From positions 1-59,292 of the forward strand of contig CALXWW010000002.1 of the NCBI GenBank assembly GCA_944392545.1: DNA of 59,292 nt, given 5' to 3'. Under the pieces are notes generated by a model, which had not been told where the DNA came from, did not search any database, and worked only from the letters and a program-made list of their open reading frames with translations. This DNA is from an uncultured Clostridia bacterium. GTDB taxonomy: Bacteria; Bacillota; Clostridia; TANB77; CAG-508. The position numbers and the translations under genes are program-made. This document shows positions 38,719-48,782 of the stretch, one piece after another. Every line of letters starts with the position of its first letter. The first letter of the stretch is position 1.

Positions 38719-39291
38719 TTAATATCCTAATTTCTCAAATACTTCTCTTACTTTTGCTAGTTCCGCTTCTCCCACTTCATCTAATACTACAACATTTAAA
38801 AGATTATTTCCTTCTCTAAAATATATAAAGTTTCTATTATCTACTTTGCTTTCTAGTCTATTACTATTTTGATCTTCCTCATTTTTTATTAGTTCTTCCT
38901 CTGTAAAGCTGTTTTTCACATTACTATTCCATTGATTTTTTGCAACACTTTCATCCTTGTATTCATTAAATTCATATCTTATAGAATTATTATTAGCATT
39001 AACAGTATATAGATGATTTGCGCTATTTACTCCTTCTGGAGTATTTGATACTACTTCTAACCCCATTTCTTCCATAATATTTTTAAAATTTTCTAATGTA
39101 AGTTTCCCTGTTGTAGAAACTTGTATCTCTTGATTTTCTTCATTTATGTTGCTAGTTTCATTACTGTTAGATATGTTTTCTTGTTTATTCTCATCAGGAT
39201 TTACATTTTCATTATTTCTACAACCTGTTAAGCAAATTAATAAAATACCGATAGCTAATATAGCTATTATCCATAAAACTTTTCTCTTCAC
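38719..39291 (-). CDS. Lipoprotein of unknown function
   Basis: 190 aa. Lipobox LICLTGC at residues 18-24 after a hydrophobic signal, so a diacylated membrane lipoprotein. An Asn/Glu-rich linker (25-60) leads to a small alpha/beta domain (TLENFKNIMEEMGLEVV; IRYEFNEYKDESVAKNQW; LLNVVVLDEVGEAELAKVREVF). Not recognised as a named family. Lies between two sortase-type surface proteins. Confidence 0.75.
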   Translation of the reverse strand: MKRKVLWIIAILAIGILLICLTGCRNNENVNPDENKQENISNSNETSNINEENQEIQVSTTGKLTLENFKNIMEEMGLEVVSNTPEGVNSANHLYTVNANNNSIRYEFNEYKDESVAKNQWNSNVKNSFTEEELIKNEEDQNSNRLESKVDNRNFIYFREGNNLLNVVVLDEVGEAELAKVREVFEKLGY

Positions 39292-39356
39292 TTATATTCC
39301 TCCCTTTTGTATATTAACATTACATATTTTATCATATTAATTTTTTTAAGAAATTA

Positions 39357-39399
39357 AAATACATTAGAATATTAGTTCCTTAATACTCTAATGTATTTT
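39357..39399 (-). terminator. Intrinsic terminator
   Basis: 13-bp stem AAAATACATTAGA/TCTAATGTATTTT around a 17-base loop, between the two surface-protein genes. Confidence 0.75.
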
Positions 39400-39425
39400 A
39401 TTCCTAGTCTATATAAATTTTATTC

Positions 39426-40562
39426 TTATCTATCTTTTCGTATTAAACCCATAATTGAAATACTTGAGAATAGTACCAATAAAATAGCTATTCCTAAATA
39501 ATTTTCTTCTCCTGTTTTTGGTATATCATCTTTATCTTCTTCTGGTTTTGTTTCTTCAGTATTATTATCATTGTTATTACTATCATTTTCTATTTTAGAA
39601 ATTTTAGCATATATTGTTGTGTCTGTATCTAATGCTTTTGAAAAGTCAAATTTATCAGTATATTTATCATCTGTAAAGAATCCATCTATTTCATAACCAT
39701 CTTCTACAGTTATATATTCTTTTAAAAATACCTCTGTAATAGTAGTGCCTTTTTCAGTAGCTATCTTTTCAGTTTTTTCTCCATGTATTAATGTTATAAC
39801 TATTGCTTCTGCGTCTGTATTTGGAGTAATCGTTTCAGGTACAGTTGTTTCTGAAATAACATTGTTGTTTTCGTCTGTTAATACTACTTTATCTCCAGCT
39901 ATAACTACTTTATTCTCTGTGCTTTCTGTATTAGTTATTGTAAATTCTGTAAGATATCCATTATCTGCAACACGAACTACATTTTCATTACTATCTGAAG
40001 TTAGTGTACCATTCATAGTTAATGCAGGATTATTTGTAGCAGCTGAACCTTTGTCTATTTCTATTCCGTTGTTTGCATTAGTACCATTGTATCCTAAATG
40101 TAAATCAATTATCTCCACATTACCACCATTTGCAAGTACTCCACCATATCTAAATCCTGTTATAGATACATTATTTAATATAACTGTTGCGCCATCATAA
40201 GACTGCACACCATATTTTGGTCCATTATTTAAATTTATATCTTTTAAAGTAAGTTTTCCAGCTGCAAATTGTGCTGTAAACATAGTTTGATTTCCCGAAG
40301 TTGATGTCCAATCTGTAGAACCTGATATTGTATAACCATTTCCATCTATTGTAAGTGTTTTTTGTATTACTATAGGCTGTGTTACAGTTATATTATTCTG
40401 AATTTCTACAGTTCCACCATCATCTACATTTTGTATTGCAGAAATTAGGCTTGATTCATCTGTTGCATTTTCAGTCTCTGCAGCTTTTGTAGTGTTAGTT
40501 AAAATTAATAAACTAGAAAAAATTAATAGAAAAAATATTAAAAATTTTGTTGTTTTTTTCAT
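39426..40562 (-). CDS. Surface protein: beta-helix, InlB-type repeat and IPKTG sorting signal
   Basis: 378 aa. Signal peptide (residues 1-27, ending TTKAAE). Residues about 35-200 are a short parallel beta-helix (GGTVEIQNNITV, TLTIDGNGYTISG, KLTLKDINLNNG, VILNNVSITGF). Residues about 250-325 form one InlB B-repeat-like unit (EYITVEDGYEIDGFFTDDKY ... DTTIYAKI). An Asn/Asp/Glu linker leads to DIPKTGEENYLG, a membrane helix and RKDR. Wall-anchored adhesin-like protein. Confidence 0.82.
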   Translation of the reverse strand: MKKTTKFLIFFLLIFSSLLILTNTTKAAETENATDESSLISAIQNVDDGGTVEIQNNITVTQPIVIQKTLTIDGNGYTISGSTDWTSTSGNQTMFTAQFAAGKLTLKDINLNNGPKYGVQSYDGATVILNNVSITGFRYGGVLANGGNVEIIDLHLGYNGTNANNGIEIDKGSAATNNPALTMNGTLTSDSNENVVRVADNGYLTEFTITNTESTENKVVIAGDKVVLTDENNNVISETTVPETITPNTDAEAIVITLIHGEKTEKIATEKGTTITEVFLKEYITVEDGYEIDGFFTDDKYTDKFDFSKALDTDTTIYAKISKIENDSNNNDNNTEETKPEEDKDDIPKTGEENYLGIAILLVLFSSISIMGLIRKDR

Positions 40563-40702
40563 TCTTTTATACCTCCTTATATATTGTTATTGTTTCCATA
40601 TTTTATTTTTTTATTTAAATGACATTAATTATTAATATATTAAATTTTTCTAGTATTACCATGTTTTTTCAAATTTATTTTTTAAAATAATATATATAAA
40701 AC

Positions 40703-40744
40703 AAAAGTGGAAATAAATTTAAAAATTAATCTATTTCCACTTTT
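40703..40744 (-). terminator. Intrinsic terminator after rdgB
   Basis: 13-bp stem AAAAGTGGAAATA/TATTTCCACTTTT, 15 bases past the rdgB stop, T-rich on both sides. Confidence 0.8.
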
Positions 40745-40759
40745 ACTTTTTTTATTTTA

Positions 40760-41326
40760 TTATATTACTAATTTTTCTAAAGCTTGTCTTCTACTACTTA
40801 TTTTATTCTTTTCTTCTTTTGAAAGTTCAGCTAAAGTTCTTCCATCTTCTAATTCAAAGATTTCATCAAAACCAAATCCGTTTTTCCCTCTTTTTTCTTT
40901 TGAAATATATCCTTCTAAAGTTCCTATATAGGTATTATTACTACCATCTGGTTTTGCTACAGCTATACAAGTAACTACTTTGGCTTTTCTTTTATCTTTT
41001 TCCAAGCTTTTTAGTTTTTCTAAAATATATGAATTTCTTTCATCCTGTGTGGCATTTTCTCCTAAAAATCTTGCTGTTTTTACTCCTGGGAATCCATTTA
41101 GTTCATCAATGCAAAGTCCACTATCATCTGCTATGCATATTTTACTTGTTATTTTGCAAATTTCTATTGCCTTTTTTAAAGCATTTCCTTCAAAAGTATC
41201 TTTGTCTTCTACTACTTCTATATCAATACCAGCTTCTTTCAAAGATATTAGTTTATACTCTTTTAAAATTTCTTGTAATTCTTTTATTTTTCCTTTATTA
41301 TTTGTTGCTAAAATTATTTCTTCCAT
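40760..41326 (-). CDS. rdgB: XTP/dITP diphosphatase (HAM1/RdgB)
   Basis: 188 aa. House-cleaning NTPase removing dITP and XTP. Substrate loop TNNKGKIKELQ (residues 8-18), DTFEGNALKKA, catalytic IADDSGLCID (about 65-74), FPGVKTARF, GFGFDEIF and the C-terminal SSRRQALEKL. GGAG before ATG. Begins 8 bases after ppdK stops, so co-transcribed. Confidence 0.96.
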   Translation of the reverse strand: MEEIILATNNKGKIKELQEILKEYKLISLKEAGIDIEVVEDKDTFEGNALKKAIEICKITSKICIADDSGLCIDELNGFPGVKTARFLGENATQDERNSYILEKLKSLEKDKRKAKVVTCIAVAKPDGSNNTYIGTLEGYISKEKRGKNGFGFDEIFELEDGRTLAELSKEEKNKISSRRQALEKLVI

Positions 41327-41334
41327 TTTTCTCC

Positions 41335-43956
41335 TTATCTTGGATATTTTATTGCTGCTTGTGCTGCAGCTAAGCGTGCTATCGGAACTCTAAATGGTGA
41401 ACAAGATACATAAGTAAGTCCAATTCTATGACAATATTCTACTGTTGGTGGATTTCCTCCATGCTCTCCACAAATTCCAAGTTCTATATCTGGTCTCGTT
41501 TGTTTTCCTAGTTTTATAGCATGTTCTACTAACTGTCCTACTCCTTCTTCATCTATTCTAGCAAAAGGATCAAAATCATATATGTTTTTAGAATAATATT
41601 CGCCTAAAAATTTACCTGCATCATCACGACTAAATCCAAATGTCATTTGTGTTAAGTCATTTGTACCAAATGAGAAAAATTCTGCTTCTTTTGCTATTTT
41701 ATCTGCAATTAATGTTGCTCTTGGTATTTCTATCATTGTCCCTACCATATATTTTATATCCATATTTGCTTCTTTTAACATTTCATCTGCTGTTCTTGTA
41801 ATAATATTCTTTACGTATACAAGCTCTTTATAGTCTCCTACTAAAGGTATCATTATTTCTGGTTTTACGTCTATTCCTTCTTTTTTTACATTTATTGCTG
41901 CACCTATAATTGCTTTTGTTTGCATTACACCAATTTCTGGATATGTTATATCTAATCTGCAACCTCTATGCCCCATCATTGGATTAAACTCATGTAAACT
42001 TACAACTATTTCTTTTAATTCATCAAATGTCATGTTCATATCCTTTGCTAAAGCTGCTATTTCTTCGTCTGTATGTGGTAAAAATTCATGTAATGGTGGA
42101 TCTAGTAATCTTATTGTTACTGGAAGCCCTTTCATTTCTCTAAATAAGCCTTCAAAATCTCCTCTTTGCATCGGAAGTATTTTTTCTAATGCTTTTTCTC
42201 TTTGCTCTTTTGTTTTAGATACTATCATTTCTCTTATTGCAGCTATTCTTTCTGGTGCAAAAAACATGTGCTCTGTTCTACATAGTCCAATGCCTTGTGC
42301 ACCAAATTCATAGGCTTGTTTTGCATCCTTTGGAGTATCTGCATTTGTTCTAACTTCCATTTGTCTATATCTATCTGCCCAATCCATAAATTTAGCAAAA
42401 TTACCTGAAACAGTTGCTGTAACAGTATCTATTTTTTCTCCGTATACATTTCCTGTAGAACCATCTAAAGAAATCCAATCTCCCTCTTTATATATTTTAC
42501 CACCTACAGTAAATGTCTTTGACTCTTCATCAACAGATACTTCTGAGCATCCTGATACGCAACATGTTCCCATTCCACGTGCCACAACCGCTGCATGTGA
42601 GGTCATGCCTCCCCTTACAGTAAGTATTCCATGGCATACATGCATTCCATCTATATCTTCTGGAGAAGTTTCAAGTCTTACTAGAATTAAATCTTTTTCT
42701 CCTTTTTCATGTTTTGCTAAAGCATCGTCTGCAGTAAATACAACTTTACCTGTTGCTGCGCCAGGAGATGCAGCCAAACCTTTTGCAATTGGATGAGCTG
42801 CTTTTAATTTTTCAGTATCGAAATTTGGATGAAGCAGTTGGTCTAATTGGTTTGGTTCAACTCTTAAAACTGCTTCTTTTTCTGTTATCATTCCTTCGTT
42901 TACTAAGTCTACTGCAATTTGAAGTGCTGCAGTTGCAGTTCTTTTTCCATTTCTAGTTTGCAAGAAATATAGTTTTCCGTTTTCTATTGTGAATTCCATA
43001 TCTTGCATGTCTTTATAGTGTTTTTCAAGCATTGTAGCATACATTACAAAGTCTTGATATGCTTCCATATCTGTTTCTTGTAGTTTTTCTATTGGTTCTG
43101 GCGTACGAATACCTGCAACAACATCTTCTCCTTGTGCATTCATTAGATACTCACCAAATATTTTGTTTTCTCCGGTTGCAGGATTACGTGAAAATGCAAC
43201 ACCTGTACCACAGTCTTCTCCCATATTTCCGAACACCATTTCTTGAACATTCACTGCTGTTCCCCATTCGCTTGGTATATCATTTAAACGTCTATATGTT
43301 ATTGCTCTAGGATTATTCCATGATCTAAATACAGCTTTTACCGCTGCCATTAGTTGTTCTTCTGGATTTGTTGGGAATTCATCACCACGTTCACCTTTAT
43401 ATATTTCCTTAAATTTTTTAGCAAGTTCTTTCAAATCTTTCGCTGTAAGTTCTGTATCTAGTTTTACATTCTTTTTGCTTTTCATATTATCTATTTCTTC
43501 TTCAAATAGAGATTTTGGTATTTCCATTACTACATCACTAAACATTTGTATAAATCTTCTGTAGCTATCATACGCAAATCTTTCATTTTTCTTTGCCATC
43601 GCTTCTACTACTTCTTCATTTAAGCCTAGATTTAGTATAGTATCCATCATTCCCGGCATAGATGCTCTTGCGCCAGAACGCACAGATACAAGAAGTGGAT
43701 TGGTTGGATTTCCAAATTCTTTTCCTGTTATTCTTTCTAGTTCTTTTAAACTCATAAAAATTTGATATTTAATCTCTTCTGATATGTTTTCATTATTGTT
43801 ATAGTAATCAATACAAGCCTCAGTTGTTATTGTAAAACCTTGTGGTATTGGTAGTCCCAAATTTGTCATTTCTGCTAAATTTGCACCTTTACCTCCAAGT
43901 AATTCACGCATAGAAGCATTACCTTCTCTAAATAAGTATACATATTTTTTATCCAT
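41335..43956 (-). CDS. ppdK: Pyruvate, phosphate dikinase
   Basis: 873 aa, full length. Interconverts PEP and pyruvate with AMP+PPi/ATP+Pi. ATP-grasp domain (VYLFREGNASMRELLGGKGA start; GEDCGTGVAFSRNPATGE), phosphohistidine domain with RGGMTSHAAVVARGMGTCC (catalytic His about residue 452), and PEP-binding barrel ending in ELGICGEHGGNP. Typical of anaerobes using PPi-linked glycolysis. GGGAGG before ATG. Confidence 0.98.
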   Translation of the reverse strand: MDKKYVYLFREGNASMRELLGGKGANLAEMTNLGLPIPQGFTITTEACIDYYNNNENISEEIKYQIFMSLKELERITGKEFGNPTNPLLVSVRSGARASMPGMMDTILNLGLNEEVVEAMAKKNERFAYDSYRRFIQMFSDVVMEIPKSLFEEEIDNMKSKKNVKLDTELTAKDLKELAKKFKEIYKGERGDEFPTNPEEQLMAAVKAVFRSWNNPRAITYRRLNDIPSEWGTAVNVQEMVFGNMGEDCGTGVAFSRNPATGENKIFGEYLMNAQGEDVVAGIRTPEPIEKLQETDMEAYQDFVMYATMLEKHYKDMQDMEFTIENGKLYFLQTRNGKRTATAALQIAVDLVNEGMITEKEAVLRVEPNQLDQLLHPNFDTEKLKAAHPIAKGLAASPGAATGKVVFTADDALAKHEKGEKDLILVRLETSPEDIDGMHVCHGILTVRGGMTSHAAVVARGMGTCCVSGCSEVSVDEESKTFTVGGKIYKEGDWISLDGSTGNVYGEKIDTVTATVSGNFAKFMDWADRYRQMEVRTNADTPKDAKQAYEFGAQGIGLCRTEHMFFAPERIAAIREMIVSKTKEQREKALEKILPMQRGDFEGLFREMKGLPVTIRLLDPPLHEFLPHTDEEIAALAKDMNMTFDELKEIVVSLHEFNPMMGHRGCRLDITYPEIGVMQTKAIIGAAINVKKEGIDVKPEIMIPLVGDYKELVYVKNIITRTADEMLKEANMDIKYMVGTMIEIPRATLIADKIAKEAEFFSFGTNDLTQMTFGFSRDDAGKFLGEYYSKNIYDFDPFARIDEEGVGQLVEHAIKLGKQTRPDIELGICGEHGGNPPTVEYCHRIGLTYVSCSPFRVPIARLAAAQAAIKYPR

Positions 43957-44102
43957 TAAACGTTCCTCCCTATATTTATATCTTTTGCATATTAATATTT
44001 TTTATACAACTTTGGTAACTTTTATGTGTTAATTATATCGATATATTTTAAAAAAGTAAATACGTATAGCAAATAATTTTTACTTATATATGGAAATATG
44101 GA

Positions 44103-44152
44103 AAATGCAATAATTGAAATAAATCTCTGTATCTATTTTAATTATTGCATTT
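44103..44152 (-). terminator. Intrinsic terminator
   Basis: 13-bp perfect stem AAATGCAATAATT/AATTATTGCATTT just past the DUF1294 stop; it isolates that gene from ppdK. Confidence 0.75.
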
Positions 44153-44157
44153 GCTTT

Positions 44158-44442
44158 TTATCTTATAAAGTCATTCCATAAAGAAATTATCAATATTATT
44201 TGTAATACTAATATCGTAGGAAAGCCTACTGAAAATCTTAACTTTTTAGTTTTATGTCTAAATGTATACATTCCTGCAATTGCACCAATACTTCCTCCTA
44301 TTAATGCCAGTATAAATAAACTTTGCTCTGGTATTCTCCATTTACCATATTTTGCTTTTCTTTTATCCATATACATTGCTAAAAATGCTACTAAATTTAT
44401 TACAATTAAGTAAATTATTAAATATTTTAATATATTATCCAT
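44158..44442 (-). CDS. DUF1294 (YsdA-like) membrane protein
   Basis: 94 aa with three membrane helices. The family signature is clear: YMDKRKAKYGKWRIPEQSLF (residues 24-43), ALIGGSIGAIAGMYTFRHKTKKLRF. Function unknown across the family. Lies 25 bases after the first ATP-grasp gene. Confidence 0.88.
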   Translation of the reverse strand: MDNILKYLIIYLIVINLVAFLAMYMDKRKAKYGKWRIPEQSLFILALIGGSIGAIAGMYTFRHKTKKLRFSVGFPTILVLQIILIISLWNDFIR

Positions 44443-44467
44443 TCGCCTTCCCCTTTTTTCTCTGTTA

Positions 44468-45463
44468 CTATATATTAAATTTAGGCATCATACCAATTTT
44501 GTTTGGTGTATGTTCTGGTAACTGATATATATCATGTCCTGGAAATTCATTTCCTTCTACAAATATTGGTCCGTTAGGTGTAAAGCAAACATCCCATCCA
44601 ATATATCCCATCTGTGGGACAACTTTTGAAGCCTCTTTGCACATTGATATAGCTTTGTCCCAATCTGGAAACTTAAATCCTTTTATTTTAGAACCGGTTT
44701 GTGGATGATTTTCATATAAGTTTTTCTTTTTGTCTATAGCTCTATCCATAGCTTCTCCTGTCAATTCATTTACTGGTGCTACCATTCCACCACTATTAAA
44801 ATTGTCTACATATTTTCCGTTACCAATTCTGAAATATGCACATATTATATGTGGTACATTATCTTTTAATATTGTAACAACTCTTACTGTATTTATCGCA
44901 TCCGGATATATTTTACTTACTTCTGGATGCTGTTTTATAACTTCTTCAAGTTCAAAATTATTATTTTCATCTGTTAATTTATCATATATCTCATTCAAAG
45001 ATTTATAATTAGACGTATTTATTTTCTCAATTCCATGTCCACAGCCACCATCTATTGGCTTTGCCATAAATTCACTATGTTTTTTCATAAAAGCAATTAC
45101 ATCCTCTTTTGGTGTATCCTTTACTTTTATCCAATCTCTTTTTATATAGTCTTTAAATAGAGTATTAAACTCATCTTTGTTTTCAAATATATGAAAATAT
45201 TCTTTATTATTATATTTGCTAACTATCTCATTGTTTCTTCCTCTTGTTATATATGTGTTACGTTGTTCTTTGCTTAAATTATACATTTCAAACAAATCGT
45301 AATCCATGTAACCTGCACCATATTTTCTAGCACACTTTTGTATATCGTATAGTAAATATATTTTTGATTTTCCAGTTTTTTCATGGATAGAATCTATTTT
45401 TTCAAACATAGCTTTCTTATCCATTTCTTTTAATCTTTTTAAAATATACTTAATCTTTCCCAA
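44468..45463 (-). CDS. ATP-grasp protein, sugar-transfer associated family
   Basis: 331 aa. ATP-grasp fold of the type found beside polysaccharide genes: KPIDGGCGHGIEKI (about residues 135-148), a nucleotide-binding EEVIKQHPEVSKIYPDAINTVRVVT, RIGNGKYVDNFNSGGMVAPV and WDVCFTPNGPIFVEGNEFPG (metal-binding Glu-Gly-Asn). Probably joins an amino or acyl group to a cell-surface sugar. Start is TTG with AAGGGA upstream; it aligns with the ATG start of the upstream paralogue. Confidence 0.82.
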   Translation of the reverse strand: MGKIKYILKRLKEMDKKAMFEKIDSIHEKTGKSKIYLLYDIQKCARKYGAGYMDYDLFEMYNLSKEQRNTYITRGRNNEIVSKYNNKEYFHIFENKDEFNTLFKDYIKRDWIKVKDTPKEDVIAFMKKHSEFMAKPIDGGCGHGIEKINTSNYKSLNEIYDKLTDENNNFELEEVIKQHPEVSKIYPDAINTVRVVTILKDNVPHIICAYFRIGNGKYVDNFNSGGMVAPVNELTGEAMDRAIDKKKNLYENHPQTGSKIKGFKFPDWDKAISMCKEASKVVPQMGYIGWDVCFTPNGPIFVEGNEFPGHDIYQLPEHTPNKIGMMPKFNI

Positions 45464-45500
45464 TACTTTTCTTCCCTTCGTTTTTTCAAACTACTGCGGG

Positions 45501-46508
45501 CTAAAAAATGTGCATAATTCTATTGTATTTAGGAATTAATCCCATTTTTTCTTTATTCTTTGCTAAACTTGGTTTTACTTGAAATACTCCGGGATAACAA
45601 TTACCTTCTATCATTATTGGTTCATTTTCTCCTATAGCTACATCCCATCCAACATATCCTATTTCTGGTACTACTTTTGCAGCTTCTTTTACTAATTCTA
45701 CTGCTTCTTTAAACATTGGTACTTTAAAACCTACTATTGGACATTTAGATATCGGATGCTCGTTATATATGTTATCTAATCTATCAATTGCTTCAACATA
45801 AACAACTCCATTTTCGTCAAGATACGTATACATACCGCCACTCGAAAAATTATCTACAACTCCACCATTACCTATCTTTAAAATAGCTTGTAAAAAGTGT
45901 GACTCCCCATCTTTATAGAATGTAAACATTCTTAAGGAATTTACAGATTTTGAATACAAGTTATTTAATTCTTTATTTTGAGTTATGCATTGCTCTACAA
46001 TAGTTTGATTATTATTTATTAATTTATTATATAATTCTTCGCAAGCATCATCACTTGTGTATTCTATTTTCTCTACACCTTTACCACCTTCTCCATCAAC
46101 TGGTTTTACTATTGCTATTTTATTTTCTTTTAAAAATTTAACAAATTCGTCTTTATTGTTTCCATCCAATTCCATCCATTTTCTTTTTAGGAATTTATTA
46201 AATGTTTTATAAAATTCATCTTTATTATCAAAAATATAAAATTTAGATTTTTCGTTGAATTTTTTTATAATTTCATTATTTTTGCCTCTAGTCAAATATG
46301 TTTCTCTTTGCTTCTTATTTAAGTTGTAGAATTCAAATTCTTGATAGTCATAATATCCTGCTTGATATTTAAATCCACATCTAACCATGTCAAATAATAT
46401 TAAGATATAATTTTTCTTAATTTTTTTGCTAATATTTTTTGCAATCTTTATCATATTTTTATAATCCATTTGAATTATACGTTTGAATAAATAGTTAAGC
46501 TTACCCAT
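45501..46508 (-). CDS. ATP-grasp protein, paralogue of the next gene
   Basis: 335 aa. Aligns end to end with its downstream neighbour: start MGKLNYLFKRIIQMDYKN, KPVDGEGGKGVEKIEY, QCITQNKELNNLYSKSVNSLRM, KIGNGGVVDNFSSGGMYTYL, WDVAIGENEPIMIEGNCYPG. ATG with GGGG upstream. The two copies next to a flippase suggest a small surface-polymer decorating unit. Confidence 0.82.
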   Translation of the reverse strand: MGKLNYLFKRIIQMDYKNMIKIAKNISKKIKKNYILILFDMVRCGFKYQAGYYDYQEFEFYNLNKKQRETYLTRGKNNEIIKKFNEKSKFYIFDNKDEFYKTFNKFLKRKWMELDGNNKDEFVKFLKENKIAIVKPVDGEGGKGVEKIEYTSDDACEELYNKLINNNQTIVEQCITQNKELNNLYSKSVNSLRMFTFYKDGESHFLQAILKIGNGGVVDNFSSGGMYTYLDENGVVYVEAIDRLDNIYNEHPISKCPIVGFKVPMFKEAVELVKEAAKVVPEIGYVGWDVAIGENEPIMIEGNCYPGVFQVKPSLAKNKEKMGLIPKYNRIMHIF

Positions 46509-46644
46509 TTTATTACCCCATTTTATTTAAGTTATCTTAAAAATAACTTAAATTTTATTATATTTTTTATTATTTTTTTATTATTTTTTATTTCTACTAC
46601 ATTAGTATATTAATAATATATATTATTATCATTTTTAATAATTT

Positions 46645-48285
46645 CTAATCTGCACTAATTTTTAATTTTGATAATAACTTGTTTCCAAAAGGAACCATTA
46701 ATATTTCATCTTTTGTAAGTATTTTTAGTACAAATATCATACCAACATATATTATTGCACCTGATAAGATTGATAATAATGTGGATATAGTATCAGACAT
46801 TATAATGTTCAATCCCATATTTATAAAATATACACTTACTCCCATTATTATACCTGCTAAAAGCGGTTTTATAATATGTCTAATAGGATGTATATCTAAT
46901 TTGACTTTTTTTGTTAACGCTTTATAGCAAATAATAAATGCTATTATTTGGCAAATTATAGAGCTAATTGGTGCACCAAGTATATTTATATTTGGATTAC
47001 TTATAAGAATAAGATTTAATATTAACTTAATTGCAGCACCTATTGCTAGCGATATTGCTGGTATAAGAGGCTTGTTAATTCCATATAATCCTCCATTAAT
47101 TGTTTGACTCAATGCAACAAATATCATTGCTATGGATGATAATTTTAATACAATTCCTCCATCTGGTGCATTTGGATAGATTAAATTTAATATCTGGTCT
47201 GATAAACATATATATCCTATAGCACATGGAATTATAATAATTATTGATGCTAAGATTGAAAATGATAATCTTTTAGATGCAACCGTATACTCTTTTTTGG
47301 CTATAGACTCCGATATTGCTGGAACTAGCGCTGTAGAAAAAGCTAGATTTATAGCTATTGGTAAATTAGTTAAATTATCTACTTTAGATAATATACCTGT
47401 TTTCTCCATAGCAATTTGCTCTAATACTTCTTTTCCTCCAGTAACTAATCCTGCAAATGCTTGTTGTATACAATTACTTACTGTAGCAGTATCTATAACT
47501 GAACTTATTACAGATATTACAGAACCTATAGTTATTGGTATAGATAAAGCAAGTATTGTTTTTACTAATTCTCTATTAGTTTTTTCTTTTTCTATAGAAA
47601 TATCTTGATTTTTATCTACTTCTATTTTGTTCTTCTTGTAGTATGTAACTAGGTATAAAAATGTAATAATTATACTTAATGTAGTAGATAAATTACCTCC
47701 TGCCGCCATTATATATGGTTCTTTTCCAATTAAAGCATATACAAAAAGTATAGTTAAAACACAATTTAAAAATTGTTCTAGTATTTGAGTAACACTAGTT
47801 GGTTTCATATTTTGCTGTCCAGAAAAATATCCTCTAAAGACTGCAGATATTGAAACAAAAACAATAGCAGGTGCAAGCACTCTTAAAACATATGCTACAT
47901 CTGGAACGTTTAAAATTTCAGTTGCTATCAAATCAGCACCAAAGAATAATGACAAAGAAAGAAATAGGCCAATTCCCGCAAATAGCTTTAATGCAGTTTT
48001 AAAAATTCGTTGTGCACCATAGTTATTTCCAACAGCTAATCGTTCTGATATTAATTTTGATATAACACTAGGAATTCCTATTGAGCATAATGTAAGGAGA
48101 AGAGCATAAATTTGGTATCCTGCTGAATAATAACCAAGTCCAGCATCTCCAAAACCTTCTATATTTGTTATAATTAGCCTATAAACTAAGCCTAATACTT
48201 TTACTATAATTTCTGAACACATTAAAAGTAATACATTTTTCATAAAAGATATTCCTTTAGATTTTTTTTTAGTTGTTTCTTCCAT
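46645..48285 (-). CDS. SpoVB/Wzx-like lipid flippase (MATE-MurJ superfamily)
   Basis: 546 aa with 14 predicted helices. NVLLLMCSEIIVKVLGLVYR, YYSAGYQIYALLLTLCSIGIPSVISKLISE, VFRGYFSGQQNMKPTS and NGGLYGINKPLIPAISLAIGA are typical of the SpoVB/polysaccharide transporter family, which moves lipid-linked sugars across the membrane. Start at 48285 set by AAAGGA; the ATG nine codons earlier lacks a site. Upstream of the two ATP-grasp genes on the same strand (137-base AT-rich gap with nothing seen). Confidence 0.85.
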   Translation of the reverse strand: MEETTKKKSKGISFMKNVLLLMCSEIIVKVLGLVYRLIITNIEGFGDAGLGYYSAGYQIYALLLTLCSIGIPSVISKLISERLAVGNNYGAQRIFKTALKLFAGIGLFLSLSLFFGADLIATEILNVPDVAYVLRVLAPAIVFVSISAVFRGYFSGQQNMKPTSVTQILEQFLNCVLTILFVYALIGKEPYIMAAGGNLSTTLSIIITFLYLVTYYKKNKIEVDKNQDISIEKEKTNRELVKTILALSIPITIGSVISVISSVIDTATVSNCIQQAFAGLVTGGKEVLEQIAMEKTGILSKVDNLTNLPIAINLAFSTALVPAISESIAKKEYTVASKRLSFSILASIIIIIPCAIGYICLSDQILNLIYPNAPDGGIVLKLSSIAMIFVALSQTINGGLYGINKPLIPAISLAIGAAIKLILNLILISNPNINILGAPISSIICQIIAFIICYKALTKKVKLDIHPIRHIIKPLLAGIIMGVSVYFINMGLNIIMSDTISTLLSILSGAIIYVGMIFVLKILTKDEILMVPFGNKLLSKLKISAD

Positions 48286-48646
48286 TATTTTCCTTTCTTG
48301 GACAAATTTCAAATGTTAACACACACATTTTGTTTCAAATTTGAAGTAAAGGGACAAACATAGTTAAAAATATTTGCTGTTCCCTCTTGTCCACTTTTTT
48401 ATTTTTTAGAATTCTATTTTTCTCTTTCAATCAATTTCAAAATCAATAATTTCATAATATAGTGTTCTTTTTTCATCTTTTCTTCTTATCTTTTTACAAT
48501 ACTTCCTAATTATTTGAAAAGTAGCAATACCTCAAAAGAGTTACTATATCTCATCCAAAGTGATGACTCAATACATATAGTACATATTTCAAATATACGA
48601 TGAAAAAGAAAAAACATATTAGAAAACCCCTATTATACTCTTGTAG

Positions 48647-48675
48647 ATTTTACCAATATATTAGGTAAAAGTCAA
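48647..48675 (-). promoter_or_regulatory. Promoter with long leader upstream of the flippase
   Basis: Minus strand TTGACT, 17 bases, TAAAAT. Transcription would begin near 48640, leaving a leader of about 350 bases before the flippase start. In that leader (48290-48640) I see no recognisable riboswitch; there is a 14-codon ORF beginning at 48554 and, in another frame, about 34 open codons (48420-48530) without a normal start. Confidence 0.5.
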
Positions 48676-48782
48676 GGAAAATGATTTGTTTTGCATTCGT
48701 GAAACACATATAAAAATCCTCTGATTTTATTTTAATATACTTTCTTTTGCTTATTTATTTGTTCTGATTGTAATTTACTCTT

